Source: Enoplosus armatus | Taxonomy: Eukaryota; Chordata; Actinopteri; Centrarchiformes; Enoplosidae | Assembly (NCBI RefSeq): GCF_043641665.1 | Contig: NC_092181.1 | Span: 3,105,421-3,169,420, forward strand | Length of the DNA: 64,000 bases | Direction: 5' to 3' | Shown: positions 1 to 44,082 of the stretch, piece by piece | How positions within the stretch are numbered: position 1 is the first letter of the stretch | Layout: each line of letters opens with the position of its first letter | Notes under the pieces: model-generated | Seen by the model: the letters and a program-made list of their open reading frames with translations, nothing else | What the model was told of the DNA's origin: nothing | Database searches by the model: none | Program-made: the position numbers and the translations under genes

Positions 1-11
1 TTTGTATCACT

Positions 12-690
12 ACCCCAAAAAATGCGCAACAGGGGTCAAAAATGACCCGTATGTGTTTTCAATGGGATTGTCATGACTGTCACACATTTACGTTTCATTG
101 TACTTTTCACCTCAGATTATTAATCATTCTGTAAAGGCGTGGTTTGAAAGATGTGAGATGTGTCAGGTGGTGCTCTCAGTGCAACAGACCCATATGCAAA
201 GATCATAGCACAAACACATCGAGGTTTTTGTTGTGATTATGATGAGAAACATCAAAAGAATACGTGCGGAAATTGTGACTGTCAAGTTAAGAGGATTTTT
301 TTTTAAATCACTATTGTTCACAATCGTCTTAATGGTGAAAATTGACATCCAGATCCAGTGGCGGACTCGCGCTGTCTTAGGGCAGGGGCGAATAAAATAA
401 AAAGAGCACCGGCTGGGGCACCAGAGCGCATAAAGTTTCTTCACCATGCATCACTTTTTCTCCACTGGAAGGGAACCCTAGAGGGCACTTTATCACAACA
501 TCTTTTTTCACTACAAATTAATATAATGACTTATAATAATAAAAACAAAATAATTAATTATTTCTTAAAATCCTGGGTGAAGACGATTTTGTTAAAAAGA
601 TATTACAAAGAAACATTCAGCTATGTATTAAATACAATTGAAAATGAACACGGGTCATTTTTGATCCATGTTGTGCATTTAAAGGTTTTG
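12..690. repeat. Inverted-repeat (MITE-like) element upstream of as3mt
   Basis: Positions 20-50 and 650-680 are near-perfect inverted repeats. Each carries a motif of the form ACGGGTCATTTTTGA next to TTGTGCATTT or its complement. Similarity continues about 20 bp further inward on both sides. The interior is AT-rich and has no convincing ORF. A GC-richer block at about 357-490 looks like a second, older insertion. No target-site duplication was found. The class is unassigned; piggyBac- or hAT-type ends are possible. Confidence 0.6.
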
Positions 691-885
691 AATATGTTGT
701 GCATCAGAGGTTTAAAAACATAATGTTGTAGTTCAGCACTGTTCTGTTCCAAGTTCAGCTTTGAAGTGGCCTCTTATTATTAGTCAGCAGGCAGTTTTCC
801 ACAGCTCACCTGCCTGCCATGTACTAGCTGCTGACAACCTGCTGTATGATGAGGAGCAACAATGACCTTTTCTGCGTTCAAACAG

Positions 886-3800
886 GATTATTATGGCAAG
901 GTGGTGAGGAACTCCTCAGACCTGAAGAGCAATGCCTGTGTGTCTCCAGCCCAGCCCATCCCTGCATTCATCCGCCAGGCTCTGAAGAAAGTGCACCCTG
1001 AAGTCACTGCCAGGTCTCTGTTGCTGCTTCAGATGTATTCAAGCTGCAACAACCACTGATCCGCCGATATTAATACTGGGCGTCCTTCTTCCTCAGGTAC
1101 TATGGCTGTGGTCTGGTGGTGCCAGAGTGCTTGGAGGGCTGCAGAGTACTGGACCTGGGCAGTGGAACTGGGAGGGACTGCTACATGCTGAGTCAGCTGG
1201 TGGGCGAGAAGGGCTATGTCACTGGCATTGACATGACTGAGGACCAGGTACTGCACATCAAAGTGCACAGTGAACTGTCAGTGATGTATATGGAAAAGTA
1301 AAAAGGACTCCCCTGGGACTATTACTGAAGGCTGTCACTGTTTTGTAAACAACAGCTATCACATCCTGAATTTTGAAAGACAAAATGCTTTTCCCCAGTA
1401 TGTATGTATCTGCTCAAGACTTATTCAGACAAATAGTACCGCATGACTGTTCAAAATGAAATGTGCACCCAATTGAGAGAGTCTGTCCTCTTCTAGCTTG
1501 AAGTGGCCAGGACATATGTGGACTATCACATGAGAGAGTTTGGCTACAAGACGCCCAACGTCAGTTTTGTCCAGGGCTACATTGAGGCCCTAACAGAAGT
1601 GGGTCTGGAAAAGAGCTCCTTTGATATCATTATGTAAGAAGTCTTGCTTGTCTCTCTTTGTCCTGTATTTTAATGTTGTGTAACGGTAGAGAAATTGTGT
1701 TGAAATGTGGATTTTCTGCCATAGTTCCAACTGTGTGGTGAATCTCTCTCCAGACAAGAAGCGAGTGCTGGCTGAAGCCTACAGTGTGCTCAAGGTACAC
1801 TGTTTTTCACTTTCCAATCAAATCTCACAAAACAGGACACAAGAATGCTTTGACAACACGCAAAAATATTTTTAATCAGGAATCATTAAACCTATTAGTC
1901 CATGTAGTTTACATCTTTGTAGATATTCACTACAAACGCTGACTGTTGATCTTTAGGATGGTGGTGAGCTGTACTTCAGTGACGTCTACAGCAGTGGAAG
2001 GCTATCAGAGGAAATTAAAAACCACAAAGTCCTATGGGGTGTGTCAAATGAATATCCTACTGCCATAAAAACTCACAGACGTGCCAGAATATCACAATGT
2101 AGTTTATCTTGGCAGGTGAGTGTCTTGGTGGGGCGCTCTGGTGGAAGGATCTGCTGCGATTGGCTGAAGAAGTGGGCTTCAGCACACCACGGCTGGTTAC
2201 AGCCAATGTCATCACTGTCGACAACAAAGAACTGCAGGACATTCTTGGTTTGATTTTTTTTTTTTTTTCTTTTTGTGTATTGTCTCGTTTGCTTATTTCT
2301 AAACCATAACTCAGGGTGGGTTGCTGTAACAAGAATTCATTTTCAAACTGGTTACCAGCTCCAACATTTCCATTGTTTGTTGCGTTGTGTTGTACATCGA
2401 CAGCAGATGCAGAAATTGTGCATGTTTAATATTATTTTTAAATACACCTCATATTGTGGTTTTCTCAGAGTGATGTAAATACTAAAATTGTGTCAGTCTT
2501 GTTTGCATCTTTATTTTTATAAATTAGTGACTGCTTTCTCGGTTTAGATAGAGAGATTTACCTCTGGTGGTTGGATTTATTTTGTGCTGCACAGCTCTGG
2601 TTAATGTGTAACGTAGGTTAAACTGGGTTCTACTAAACAGGTATGGCTAACTGCTAATTGTGGTGGTGCACAAGACATTATAGATTGTTGTGTTTCAGGT
2701 TGACTCTGAAACAACTTTATTGATTGTCTCTTACCTGTTCTGGCAATACAGGTGACTTCAAGTTTGTTTCTGCCACATACCGCCTGTTCAAGGTCCCTAA
2801 AGGCAACACCAAGCCAGGTCAGGTCATATATAATGGGAACATTACAGGAGTAGAGGACTGCTTCCAGTTTGACTGTCAGTACACATTCAAGGTTTGTAGA
2901 TCTCGCAGTACAAGGACAGCTCAGTGTCTTCTGCTCAGGCACCATATGCAAATGATGTCAGATGAGGGTGTACTTCACAGGTGGGTGAAGTGGTGGAGGT
3001 TGATGGAGAGGTGGCCACCATCCTAACCCATTCAAGATTTACGGAGGACTTCACTTTCCAGCCACCGGGAGGCCCCTGCGAGCCCCTTGGAGTCAAACCT
3101 AAGGTCAGTGTCCCAACTAAATTCCTGGATGTGGAAATGTCTTTGTCTGATTTTCCTCTGAGCACTAGAGGTCAGTATGTTTATGGTGTCCGTTTCAAGT
3201 GTGTGTGACACACCCAGAGAGCCCCACTGTCTTAACTGTGCACACAGTCTCACATGCATGTGTGCGCCAGGAACGCATGCTGCAAGTTCTTACACACATA
3301 CCCACTCAAACATACATACGCACACATCCTCACGCACAAGGTCAAGCAGCTGTCTTGGAGTCATAACCAGACTGTGGAGTCATGCTGGGGAACCTTGAAC
3401 AGGAAGGAATGTTCTCTTCTCTGCTAATGGAGTACCATCTTATCAGCTCTCATGGTCGTTGTGTGCACACACACTCATCTACAAACACCACTATACATTT
3501 TTCAATGACTTCCCTAACCTTCTAATCACTCATGACATTTTATTCTACTATTGAGGGATTTCCATTTTGTTTTTGTGGAGCGAGGGGTGAGTTTGAAATT
3601 TATATGATGTGTGATAATGTGTGCCTTGGTCTAACCTTTGGACTGCCTCTCTGAAGTGAAATCAGGCCAGAGATACTTTTCTCTAATCAACACGGCTAGT
3701 TGGTGATAATAGTAATAAAAAGCCTTTGGACTTGTTCTTTAAAGCACAGCTACTGTGAAATTCTGATTTAATGAACAACCAGTGTCTGATGAAATAGACA

Positions 3801-4161
3801 CTGAGCCATACACCAGGAGTAAACATGCATTTAAACGCTCAGTGTGCAACAACCTTTTATTCTGCCATCATGGAGATTGTTCAGCATATTAATTGGTGTT
3901 TAATGCTAGAAAATAAGAAAAAGTGAGAATTCACTTTTCTACATTCCTTACATTTGTCTTGTATGAAACACAATTTGTATGTAATACTTACATGGAACTT
4001 GATGTAGGTTACAAACACCTAATGTTTTCTACCTTGTTGAACTATTGATACAGGCAGGCATTGTGGATCCTTTCGAGCTGGTCCTTCAGCTGGAGAAACA
4101 AGGTCCAGGTTCAGCCACAGGGGGATGCTGCAGCACACGGTCCGCTGCCTGCTGCAAATGA
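886..4161 (+). CDS. as3mt: Arsenite (+3 oxidation state) methyltransferase, first coding exon not seen
   Basis: This cytosolic SAM-dependent enzyme converts arsenite to mono- and dimethylated arsenicals. Visible coding exons are 886-1013, 1097-1247, 1497-1633, 1725-1794, 1957-2038, 2116-2247, 2752-2891, 2981-3103 and 4054-4161 (TGA 4159-4161). They join in frame into 356 residues, against 375 in human AS3MT. The SAM-binding motif I reads LDLGSGTGRDCYMLSQLVG (exon 2). The four cysteines that matter in the human enzyme (C32, C61, C156, C206) have counterparts in NACVSP, YYGCGLVVP, ISNCVVNL and WGECLGG. The C-terminus is cysteine-rich (GGCCSTRSAACCK). The 5' boundary is set by a pyrimidine-rich acceptor ending AG at 884-885, just before DYYGKVV; human exon 1 encodes about 14 residues before this point. 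An in-frame ATG at 862 would give MTFSAFKQ instead, but it overlaps that acceptor. All visible introns are GT-AG. Placement beside cnnm2 matches human synteny. Family assignment is very secure; the start is not. Confidence 0.94.
1097..1247 (+). CDS. as3mt: as3mt exon carrying the SAM-binding Rossmann core
   Basis: This 151-nt exon starts by completing an Arg codon split after AG, and ends in phase 0 at TEDQ. It encodes the catalytic-site cysteine of YYGCG, the glycine-rich SAM motif LDLGSGTGRDCY and the acidic end of strand 2 (VTGIDMT). Acceptor cctcag at 1091-1096; donor gtactg at 1248. Confidence 0.94.
3104..4053 (+). other. as3mt: Last intron of as3mt (950 bp)
   Basis: Donor gtcagtg at 3104 and acceptor ttgatacag ending at 4053. 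The first 400 bp are CA/CT-rich with broken ACACAC tracts (about 3236-3330). The remainder is AT-rich. No exon, RNA gene or recognisable transposon was seen. Confidence 0.8.
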
Positions 4162-4461
4162 TGGTGGGAAGAGCACTGAGAAATACAGGCCCAACATCAT
4201 ACTGTGTGTGCATATTAACAGTAGTTCAGATGTACTGACTTCATTATGCCTCATGCAGTGTCGTTGTGTTGGGTCTTTTTAACATTTCAAATTAGAGTTC
4301 AGCAATTTAAATGAATCCTTACTTACACATAAACGTGTCTTATTGATGTTCTGTGCACACTTCCGTGGTCAATCTCCTCCACTGGAAAAACAGGAAATGT
4401 CTATGAGGAAAAGTCTAAAAAACTCTATGAATTTAATTTATTCTAATAATAATGTTGCATA

Positions 4462-4467
4462 AATAAA
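4462..4467 (+). terminator. as3mt: Candidate poly(A) signal for as3mt
   Basis: This AATAAA lies 300 nt after the as3mt stop codon. A second AATAAA at 4808-4813 is the alternative. Which is used cannot be told from sequence. Confidence 0.45.
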
Positions 4468-4999
4468 ATTACTTTGGCTTCGTATTAAGGCAAGATCCAA
4501 ATACCCCAAAACTTTTAAAAGTTTTACAGTATTGGACATTGGAAATATTTTACTGCTTATCTCCTTATATGTGTAATTTTGTCTACAGTCTTAGACATCT
4601 GAGTTTCATGTCCATGCCATTCCCACCTTCATCAGGACTTTTCCACCTTTGCTTTACCAAATGACACTGCTTCTGCTGCGATACCCCTAATTATTTGTTT
4701 GTTTTTTTCAATAGATTTTTTTAGGCAGTCTATTGTTGGCACTAGTGTGAGCTTTGCAACAGTGTTCTAACTAACATCAGCATTATTATAATTATGTGTG
4801 ATAGGGCAATAAATATCCAATCAATTGAATGTCTTATTTTCATTTGTTTTCCAGATATCATATTGTGGGTACTTTACACCAGTATTGCATGAGGTGCTGT
4901 TAAGCTAAGAATGGAAGGTGCATAGTTGATTTGAAATAGGCCTTTAGTACTGGTCACTGATGAATGGACACTTGCTCTGAAACTATATACTGTAAACAA

Positions 5000-5293
5000 C
5001 AGCTCCCAACCTGGGAGTCCGACACCCTGTGGGGCCCTAAGATGAATCTGAGGGAACAAAAGCAGGAGAAAGAAGAAAATATCTATATATGTATATATAT
5101 ATATATATTTCCTCTGGTTCTCTTCGGTCCTCTTAAAATCCTTCAAATACAATAATCTGAGAAGGACAAATAATTCTTTGGTTGAACTGCCTTTAACTCA
5201 CATCCACATTAAGGCCCTAAGCTGTGATGGAAGGTCACAAGTAGTGCTTCATTTGAAGGGGTCACTTGTCAAAAAGTTTGGGAACCAATGCTG
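5000..5293. repeat. Short hAT-like non-autonomous element
   Basis: The left end, CAGCTCCCAACCTGGGAGTC, and the right end, which reads on the opposite strand as CAGCATTGGTTCCCAAAC, are imperfect inverted repeats. They resemble the CAGTGGTTCCCAAC-type ends of widespread vertebrate hAT MITEs. There is no ORF and no clear 8-bp target duplication. The outer limits are approximate. Confidence 0.5.
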
Positions 5294-5661
5294 TAGGAGA
5301 CAAATTTGCATCACTGCAGGCACATGAGCATACCCTTATGTAAACAATGTAATACAATGCAATACAAATAAATAAAAATCATCAAGTACCTCAAAGCTTG
5401 GCATGTAGTTGGATCTACACCTCGGCCATGAAGTAGTATTTATTTGTTATATTGTATTACATTATATTGTGTAGCTGTTCATGTTACAGTGTCCAGTTTT
5501 ATTGATACGTCAAATGTTTAACAAGTACATTTTAATCCTGCACATCGGTTATCTGCTGTAGTAGCATATATGTTAAAAAAAAAGTCACGAGTAGAGTCCG
5601 GTCTGTCTTTTAACATGAGGTGCACTTGTTTTGGAATTTGATTCGCCAAGGAGGCTGCGGA

Positions 5662-5697
5662 CGCCCCGCCCCCCGGTAAGCGGCCCCTTCTGATTGG
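5662..5697 (+). promoter_or_regulatory. cnnm2: GC-box and inverted CCAAT box of the cnnm2 promoter
   Basis: CGCCCCGCCCCCCGG at 5662-5676 fits Sp1/KLF-type GC boxes. TGATTGGCCG at 5691-5700 contains ATTGG, the reverse CCAAT box usually bound by NF-Y. They lie about 200-240 nt before the start codons and no TATA box is evident. The transcription start is not known from sequence; it probably falls between here and about 5800. Confidence 0.5.
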
Positions 5698-5806
5698 CCG
5701 CCACCGTCGCCTGTCTCGGGGACATCAGGGGAGGCACGAGTTGGCCCATAAGCCTGCGCTCGCGAGTCATCAGTGTCGGACACGTAGTGGGAACGAGCAG
5801 GTCCCG

Positions 5807-5863
5807 ATGCACAAGTCACGGCAACCCTCGGCGGAGATGAAGGCGGACTCCGACTGGCTCTGA
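5807..5863 (+). CDS. Upstream ORF in the cnnm2 leader (18 codons)
   Basis: ATG at 5807 opens an 18-codon ORF ([18 protein letters not shown]) ending at TGA 5861-5863. That is 38 nt before the first cnnm2 ATG (5902) and out of its frame (5807 and 5902 differ by 95). A second in-frame ATG lies at 5837. If the transcript starts upstream of 5807, this would act as a reinitiation-type uORF lowering cnnm2 translation. No known peptide is recognised and it is probably regulatory only. Confidence 0.4.
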   Translation: MHKSRQPSAEMKADSDWL

Positions 5864-5901
5864 TTTTTAAAAGCCTTTTTCATTCAGGAGGTTGGTTGCC
5901 A

Positions 5902-38875
<32,974 letters not shown>

Positions 38876-39961
38876 CCCCCGCCGAGCCCGGTGGAGACCC
38901 AGACCCTCCACCCTGTCTCGTGGACACACGCGGAGCGGTGGCGTAGATGGAGATGAGGGAAAGTGGGGAAGCGGAGGCGGGTGGAGTGAGGGTTCTGCTC
39001 CAACCAGTAGCCCCCAGTCAGTCAGTCAGTGAGACCCTTTCATGGAAGGGCAGTGGGGAAGATGGGTGCTGCGTCACCCTGAAGGCCCCCACCTGAACGC
39101 TGTCAGAATCCCTGCTGTACTACACCCTCTTACTGAGGGTGCATTCGGACAGTACCTGTGACTGAGCTTCTTTTTAGGGACAATCTGACACTTTCATAGC
39201 GGTGACTTGGACTAGAGGACGAAAACCGTGTCCATTTCCCCTACATACACACACATACACAAACACAAACACAAACACACAACGTAACACAACACTCGCT
39301 GTATTTTCTCCTCAGGCCAAAGACTTTGGTCCCCCCTTCTTACACTGGACACTGACTGTTTTTGCACACATACACACACATATTCAAACACAGTCACATT
39401 CCCACACACGCACACACACACACAAATGCAACTCCCCCACCCGTGCATCTTTCAGGGAGGCTCAGTCGACTGTTGATCCCATCAGCGAGGACTCAAACCC
39501 AAACAAGCAGAGAGCAACGGTTAGTCAAAGACTGCACCAAAAACCGCTTTGAAAGAAACCGTTAAACCACGAACCAAGAATGTTTTCCTGTATTTATTTA
39601 TTTTATAATATTGTATGTATATATGTATGCGTGGAGACTCGATATGACATAAACTGGCATACGAGCATGCACGAGCATGTACACAACGGTGTGCGTGGGG
39701 CACACGTGTCATATCAGAAAGGACATGCTACATATATGGAGACGAACATCCATTCATGTATATGAGGAGGTGAGGGTCTTTTACAGATACAGTATGTATA
39801 TTACAGATTTTGTTATTTTTACTATTATCCTAAATCAGGCTTATGGTACACTATCTTTTTCACCTTTAAAAAAAATCACACTATTGCCTTTAAGAGAAAT
39901 CATATAATTAATTATTTTAACAAAGTGCAATGAACCGCAATTTATTTAAGAGATGATTACG

Positions 39962-39967
39962 AATAAA
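39962..39967 (+). terminator. cnnm2: Candidate poly(A) signal for cnnm2
   Basis: AATAAA 1.1 kb after the stop, inside an AT-rich block with T- and GT-rich sequence 40-70 nt downstream (TTTGTATGTATGTAC). A later AATAAA at 42478-42483 could serve a longer form. Confidence 0.45.
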
Positions 39968-40184
39968 AAAAATCACTGTATTATAAATTGACAGATATAT
40001 TTGTATGTATGTACTGTATGTATATTTGTTTTTGAAAAATGCTAAACTGCAGCCATCCACAAGCTAAATTGTCCGTCAGTCTCTCTTTCTCTTTGTCTCT
40101 TTCATGTTTTCGCATCCTTTGACCTCAAACACAACGTCTACTATACGTTTATGTGGGAGTCATGATGCCTAGACTATTCACCAC

Positions 40185-40211
40185 GGGGGGGTGGGGGTGG
40201 GGGTGGGGGGG
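40185..40211 (+). other. G-quadruplex motif
   Basis: Four runs of five to seven G separated by single T residues within 27 nt. This is the shortest-loop type of intramolecular G4. It lies on the cnnm2 sense strand, 1.3 kb past the stop codon and 220 nt past the first strong poly(A) signal. Confidence 0.8.
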
Positions 40212-40767
40212 TGACCAGGTGGAGGGGTGTGTGAAAGCGCCAACACGGCTCCTACTGTAGGCATGCAGAGGTTATGTGTGTTATATTTTTTTGCCAATTT
40301 TACGCATAATCAAACTTGATAATTGCACAGTATTAATGACCTCATCTAACATGTTGAGCATCATCAACGTCACAAAAAGTAACCTCGACATTAAACGTGT
40401 CCATGAATGATACACAGCTATGCTTTTCCACTGTTTATGTGTGTGAACGTCTTTTTTTTTTTGTTGCATTTTTTTTTTGCATGTGTGGTACTGCAAAACA
40501 TAGCCTGCTGGTTCGGTTCATAGAGGCTATTTTTTGACAGCAGTGAATGTGAAAGAGACTAGACTTGACTTGTTTCGGCTCCCCACGATATGTAGATTAT
40601 AATTCATGTTTATTAATTCTTGAGTTAATTCAGATCAAAATCTAAAATATTCTTCACAAATGTTGGCTGCTATTAAATAGATATTTATATTGATTTCATT
40701 TTATCTTAGAAAACACCGTAGCCATATTATGTTTATTTCTTTCACAATTTCAAGAACACACAATTAC

Positions 40768-41345
40768 ACAAGAATAGTTTGACATTTTGGGAAATACGCT
40801 AATTTGCATTCTCGCCGAGAGTTAGACGAGGAGATCGATACCACTCTCATACCGCTGCGCTAAATATGAAGCTGAAGCCAGCTGCTGGTTAGCTTAGCCT
40901 AAACAGGGGGAAAACGGCTAGCTAGCTAGCCTGGCTCTGTCCGAAAGATAAAAAAAGATCTGCCTACCAGCACCTCTAAATCGCATTAATTACTCCTAGA
41001 AGTCACAGCTCTGGGCCAAAAAATAGCCCCTGTTAAACCACAACTTAATGTTTTTAAACTAAACGTTACACTAATTAGCACGTTATATCTTGTCTGTTTA
41101 ATCCAAACAAAAAAGAAGTGTAAAAAAAGACAAGTTGTGATTTTTACGGTTGGTTATATGCCTTATGTGACTTTCTTTCTTGGACTATCTCAGTGACTTG
41201 GACAGAGCCAAGCGAGCCGTTTCTTCATAGTTTTTTCCAGTCTTTATGCTAAGCTAAGCTAACATCTCCTGGCTCTAGCCTCATATTTAGCGTACAAATC
41301 AGAGCGTCGTATCAATCTTCTCATCTAACTCTCGACAAGAAGGCG
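40768..41345. repeat. Foldback element, copy 2
   Basis: Same family as 25918-26560. The left arm includes ACATTTTGGGAAATACGCTA, GAGAGTTAGACGAGGAGATC, AAATATGAAGCTGAAG and CTGCCTACCAGCACCTCTAA. The right arm includes GTCTTTATGCTAAGCTAAGC and CTCATCTAACTCTCGACAAG. The centre has CAAGTTGTGATTTTTACGG and TTTCTTGGACTAT. It sits between the convergent cnnm2 and nt5c2. Confidence 0.8.
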
Positions 41346-41734
41346 GAAATAAGTGTAAATGTCTGTGTGTGTTTTTTTTCTATTTGTATTTTTTTTTGCT
41401 TTAGTTCTTGCCCTTATTGTTTTACCTCATAAAGACAGGAAAGAGTTTTAAGATACTGTATGTGTGCTTGAAATTTTTCCTACAGAAGTCTTAGTGTAGA
41501 ATAATTGTTTACTTCATACCCGTAGGGGGCGTAGATTTTTAACTCTTTAACTATAAAATGACTTTGATTCCACTTCCAGGCCTGTTCATTAACATGATAC
41601 GTACTGTATTCTGGCAATTTTCTTGCCACCTTGCAGGCAACATCAGTGTCCTAAAGCTGAATGCCATTCTTTTAATATTCAGTTGCCGTTTGTAACCACT
41701 GGTGGTCGCTGTTTCCACATGTTTTCCAACGTGC

Positions 41735-41738
<4 letters not shown>

Positions 41739-41788
<50 letters not shown>
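41739..41788. repeat. (GT)25 microsatellite
   Basis: Uninterrupted run in the cnnm2-nt5c2 intergenic region. Confidence 0.95.
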
Positions 41789-41790
<2 letters not shown>

Positions 41791-42580
41791 CAGCCTCTGG
41801 AAACAGCACACATGGACAAACAGCCCTTCCATCTGTGCAGCCACGAGGGGCGTCTCGGTTGTATAACCAGACATAGAGTACTCTGCATTGTTTGCAGCTG
41901 TGTTCGCTGTTGTTTATTGTTTACTTGAAAGTGCTCCTATGCAGCAGGCCCGCTCTGCTCTGCAGGGACAATCACTCCAGAGGTAAAGCAATGAATGACG
42001 ATCAGATTGTAAGATTGTGCTTGTGACTTTCGTACTGTGCTTTGCTTTACAAGCCGGTGGATCTCAGTGCCTGACAGGAGAACAAGAAGCATGATAACAA
42101 TTCAAAAAGTCCAAACGCACAACAGGAAACGCTGGGGGAAGCATCAGCTGGGACTGGGTTATTTCAATATTCTGTTGACACACTGATCTTTTTCTCTCAC
42201 ACACTCCATCCTCTGCTGAACAGAGATTATCATCCTTCCATTATGTGAATGCTTTGCAGGCCTGTGTTTAACTGGTCTTCTGTCCATCCCAATGCTGCTA
42301 CTGTACCCATGTGCTTGTCCATAATGCTTCTTCTACCTGAAGACAACATTCCCATTGCCTCCACCAGCTGGTGGTTTAATAAAAAAGTGAATGATTAACA
42401 GACAGACAGTTGGTGGCTCAATGTACTCAATCTAAAGCTCTGCCGCTTCTACATGTTTTCTTTTGCTTTGCTTTAGCAATAAAAACAGCCCGTTGCTAAA
42501 TATGAGTTTCTTCTGAATAATATACGCACACGTTTTATTGATACTCACACCAGAGTAGTTTAAATATAGAAGTTAAAGCC

Positions 42581-43573
42581 AGACTATGTAACTTTTGAGT
42601 GAGTTGAAGTTCGAGTGTAAAGTTGTAACATGCACCCATACTCAGCTCAATAACCTCAGGGGTTTTGGTGCTACTGCCTTCCTCGGTCTGCTGTGGTGGC
42701 TAATTTTAGGTAATGTTTGCAAACTTTAGATATTGCTGTATAGCTATCACCGAGTCAGTCCTTTACTTGTGCTACAGTTACACTATGTTTTAACATTCAC
42801 TATTATCCCATTAATTGTCACTTTTGGCTACTGCTGTTCAGCTAAAGCTACACAGCCCTGCTTTAAAGCTGCAGAAAGGTAATAACAACGCAGGGAAGCG
42901 TGTCAAAAAAGACGCTGCTGATGGGAATATGTATAAAATATGTTGTGTTATTCACTAGTAATAACGTTATTTTAATCCAACATACATTTATGCGACATAA
43001 AGATCTGTGTGTGTGTGTGTGTTTTCAGGATGTGTTGGTCATCATTTATTCAGTGACTTTGCTGTGCCGACTGAGGCCAAATGCTGAGTCAGGAAACGCT
43101 GCGGCGGCGCACACCATTACATAATAACGTCATTCAACTCTAACGGCAGTGAGTTAATGAAACCCATATAAGTTTACAGCGTTGAGCCCAGGAGACGGTT
43201 TACTTTGATTATGACTCGCTTCTAATAATCCAATCCGCAGTGTGGTAGCTTTTTATACGTTAAAGTGACGCTGTGTAACTTGTGAAATAAGAACTAACAC
43301 ATTCTTCCGCTTGCAAACAATATGTTGAACTCATGAGCAATAAAATGCACCAACACACTCAAAGGTTTTACTGCTAGTCTCACTTGGTCTGGCATGACCA
43401 GTAGCTCACGGTGGCTACTGTTAGCAAACTTTTGATAGATATTGCCTCGTAACAGACATTACAGTCAGTTTGCTGACTTTGACTACATTTTAGCATTTCC
43501 ATTTAAGCATACAACCATCCTGTTACTGTGAAGTCCGACCAAAGGGGCTCAACAAAGGTTACATAGTCTCGCG
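42581..43573. repeat. Repeat cluster with AGACTATGTAAC inverted ends
   Basis: The left end AGACTATGTAACTTT (42581) and the right end AAAGGTTACATAGTCTC (43554-43570) are inverted. A second left-type end, GACGCTGTGTAACTTGTG, begins near 43267. Blocks about 42710-42850 and 43410-43510 share words such as TTTAGATATTGC/TGATAGATATTGC and GCAAACTTT. Probably two overlapping copies of one element. Confidence 0.5.
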
Positions 43574-44076
43574 TCAACATCTGCAGACACTTAAACTGCT
43601 TTAATGGATGGAAACATCATCTTACTCCACACTGTCTTAAAGAAAGAAGAAAAAAAGATTGTTTGGGTTTGAACAGCGTTCATGACATGTCCTTCATCTT
43701 AGCTTGTGTGTGAACCACTGCGAGATGCACGTCTACCATCAGTCACATTACACAAGTCTTTGGACAATGAAAACATTAACTTCTAGAAGTATCCACATCC
43801 TCTCCCCCTTTGTGTTTCCGTTTAGTCAGCATGACTGCTTTACTGTACCATGTAATAATGCAGGTGTCACCTACTGAACCTGAACCCTATTAGTGAAGTT
43901 TATATTGTGTTATAGTAGTGAATGTATTATTAACAAACAGATGAGTAATTAATTAAATTGCCACACACTAGCTAGGAGCCTGTTAATTGAGCTCGGTGCC
44001 CGGTTGGTAATCCCGCCCCGCAGTAAGTTAGTAAGATATGAACAACAGAACAACAAGAAAATTATGAAAAACTATC

Positions 44077-44082
44077 TTTATT
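44077..44082 (-). terminator. nt5c2: Candidate distal poly(A) signal for nt5c2
   Basis: TTTATT on the plus strand reads AATAAA on the nt5c2 strand, about 3.45 kb past the stop. Confidence 0.35.

Larger units (their letters stand above)
4162..5660. other. as3mt 3' UTR and as3mt-cnnm2 intergenic stretch
   Basis: About 1.5 kb separates the as3mt stop from the cnnm2 promoter. It contains candidate poly(A) signals at 4462 and 4808, an inverted-repeat element at about 5000-5293, a short TA tract at about 5084-5108 and otherwise AT-rich sequence. No coding potential is apparent. Confidence 0.7.
38876..40230 (+). other. cnnm2: cnnm2 3' UTR (extent uncertain)
   Basis: The sequence after the stop is GC-rich to about 39060, then CA-rich (39240-39300, 39365-39425), then AT-rich. 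AATAAA at 39962-39967 is the first strong poly(A) signal. A G-rich tract follows at 40185-40211. No ORF. Confidence 0.55.

Noticed and set aside
862..885. ATG 862 as the as3mt start codon
   Set aside because: It lies inside a pyrimidine-rich acceptor ending CAAACAG. The human gene places an intron at this point, so an upstream exon is more likely. Kept as an alternative in the as3mt entry.
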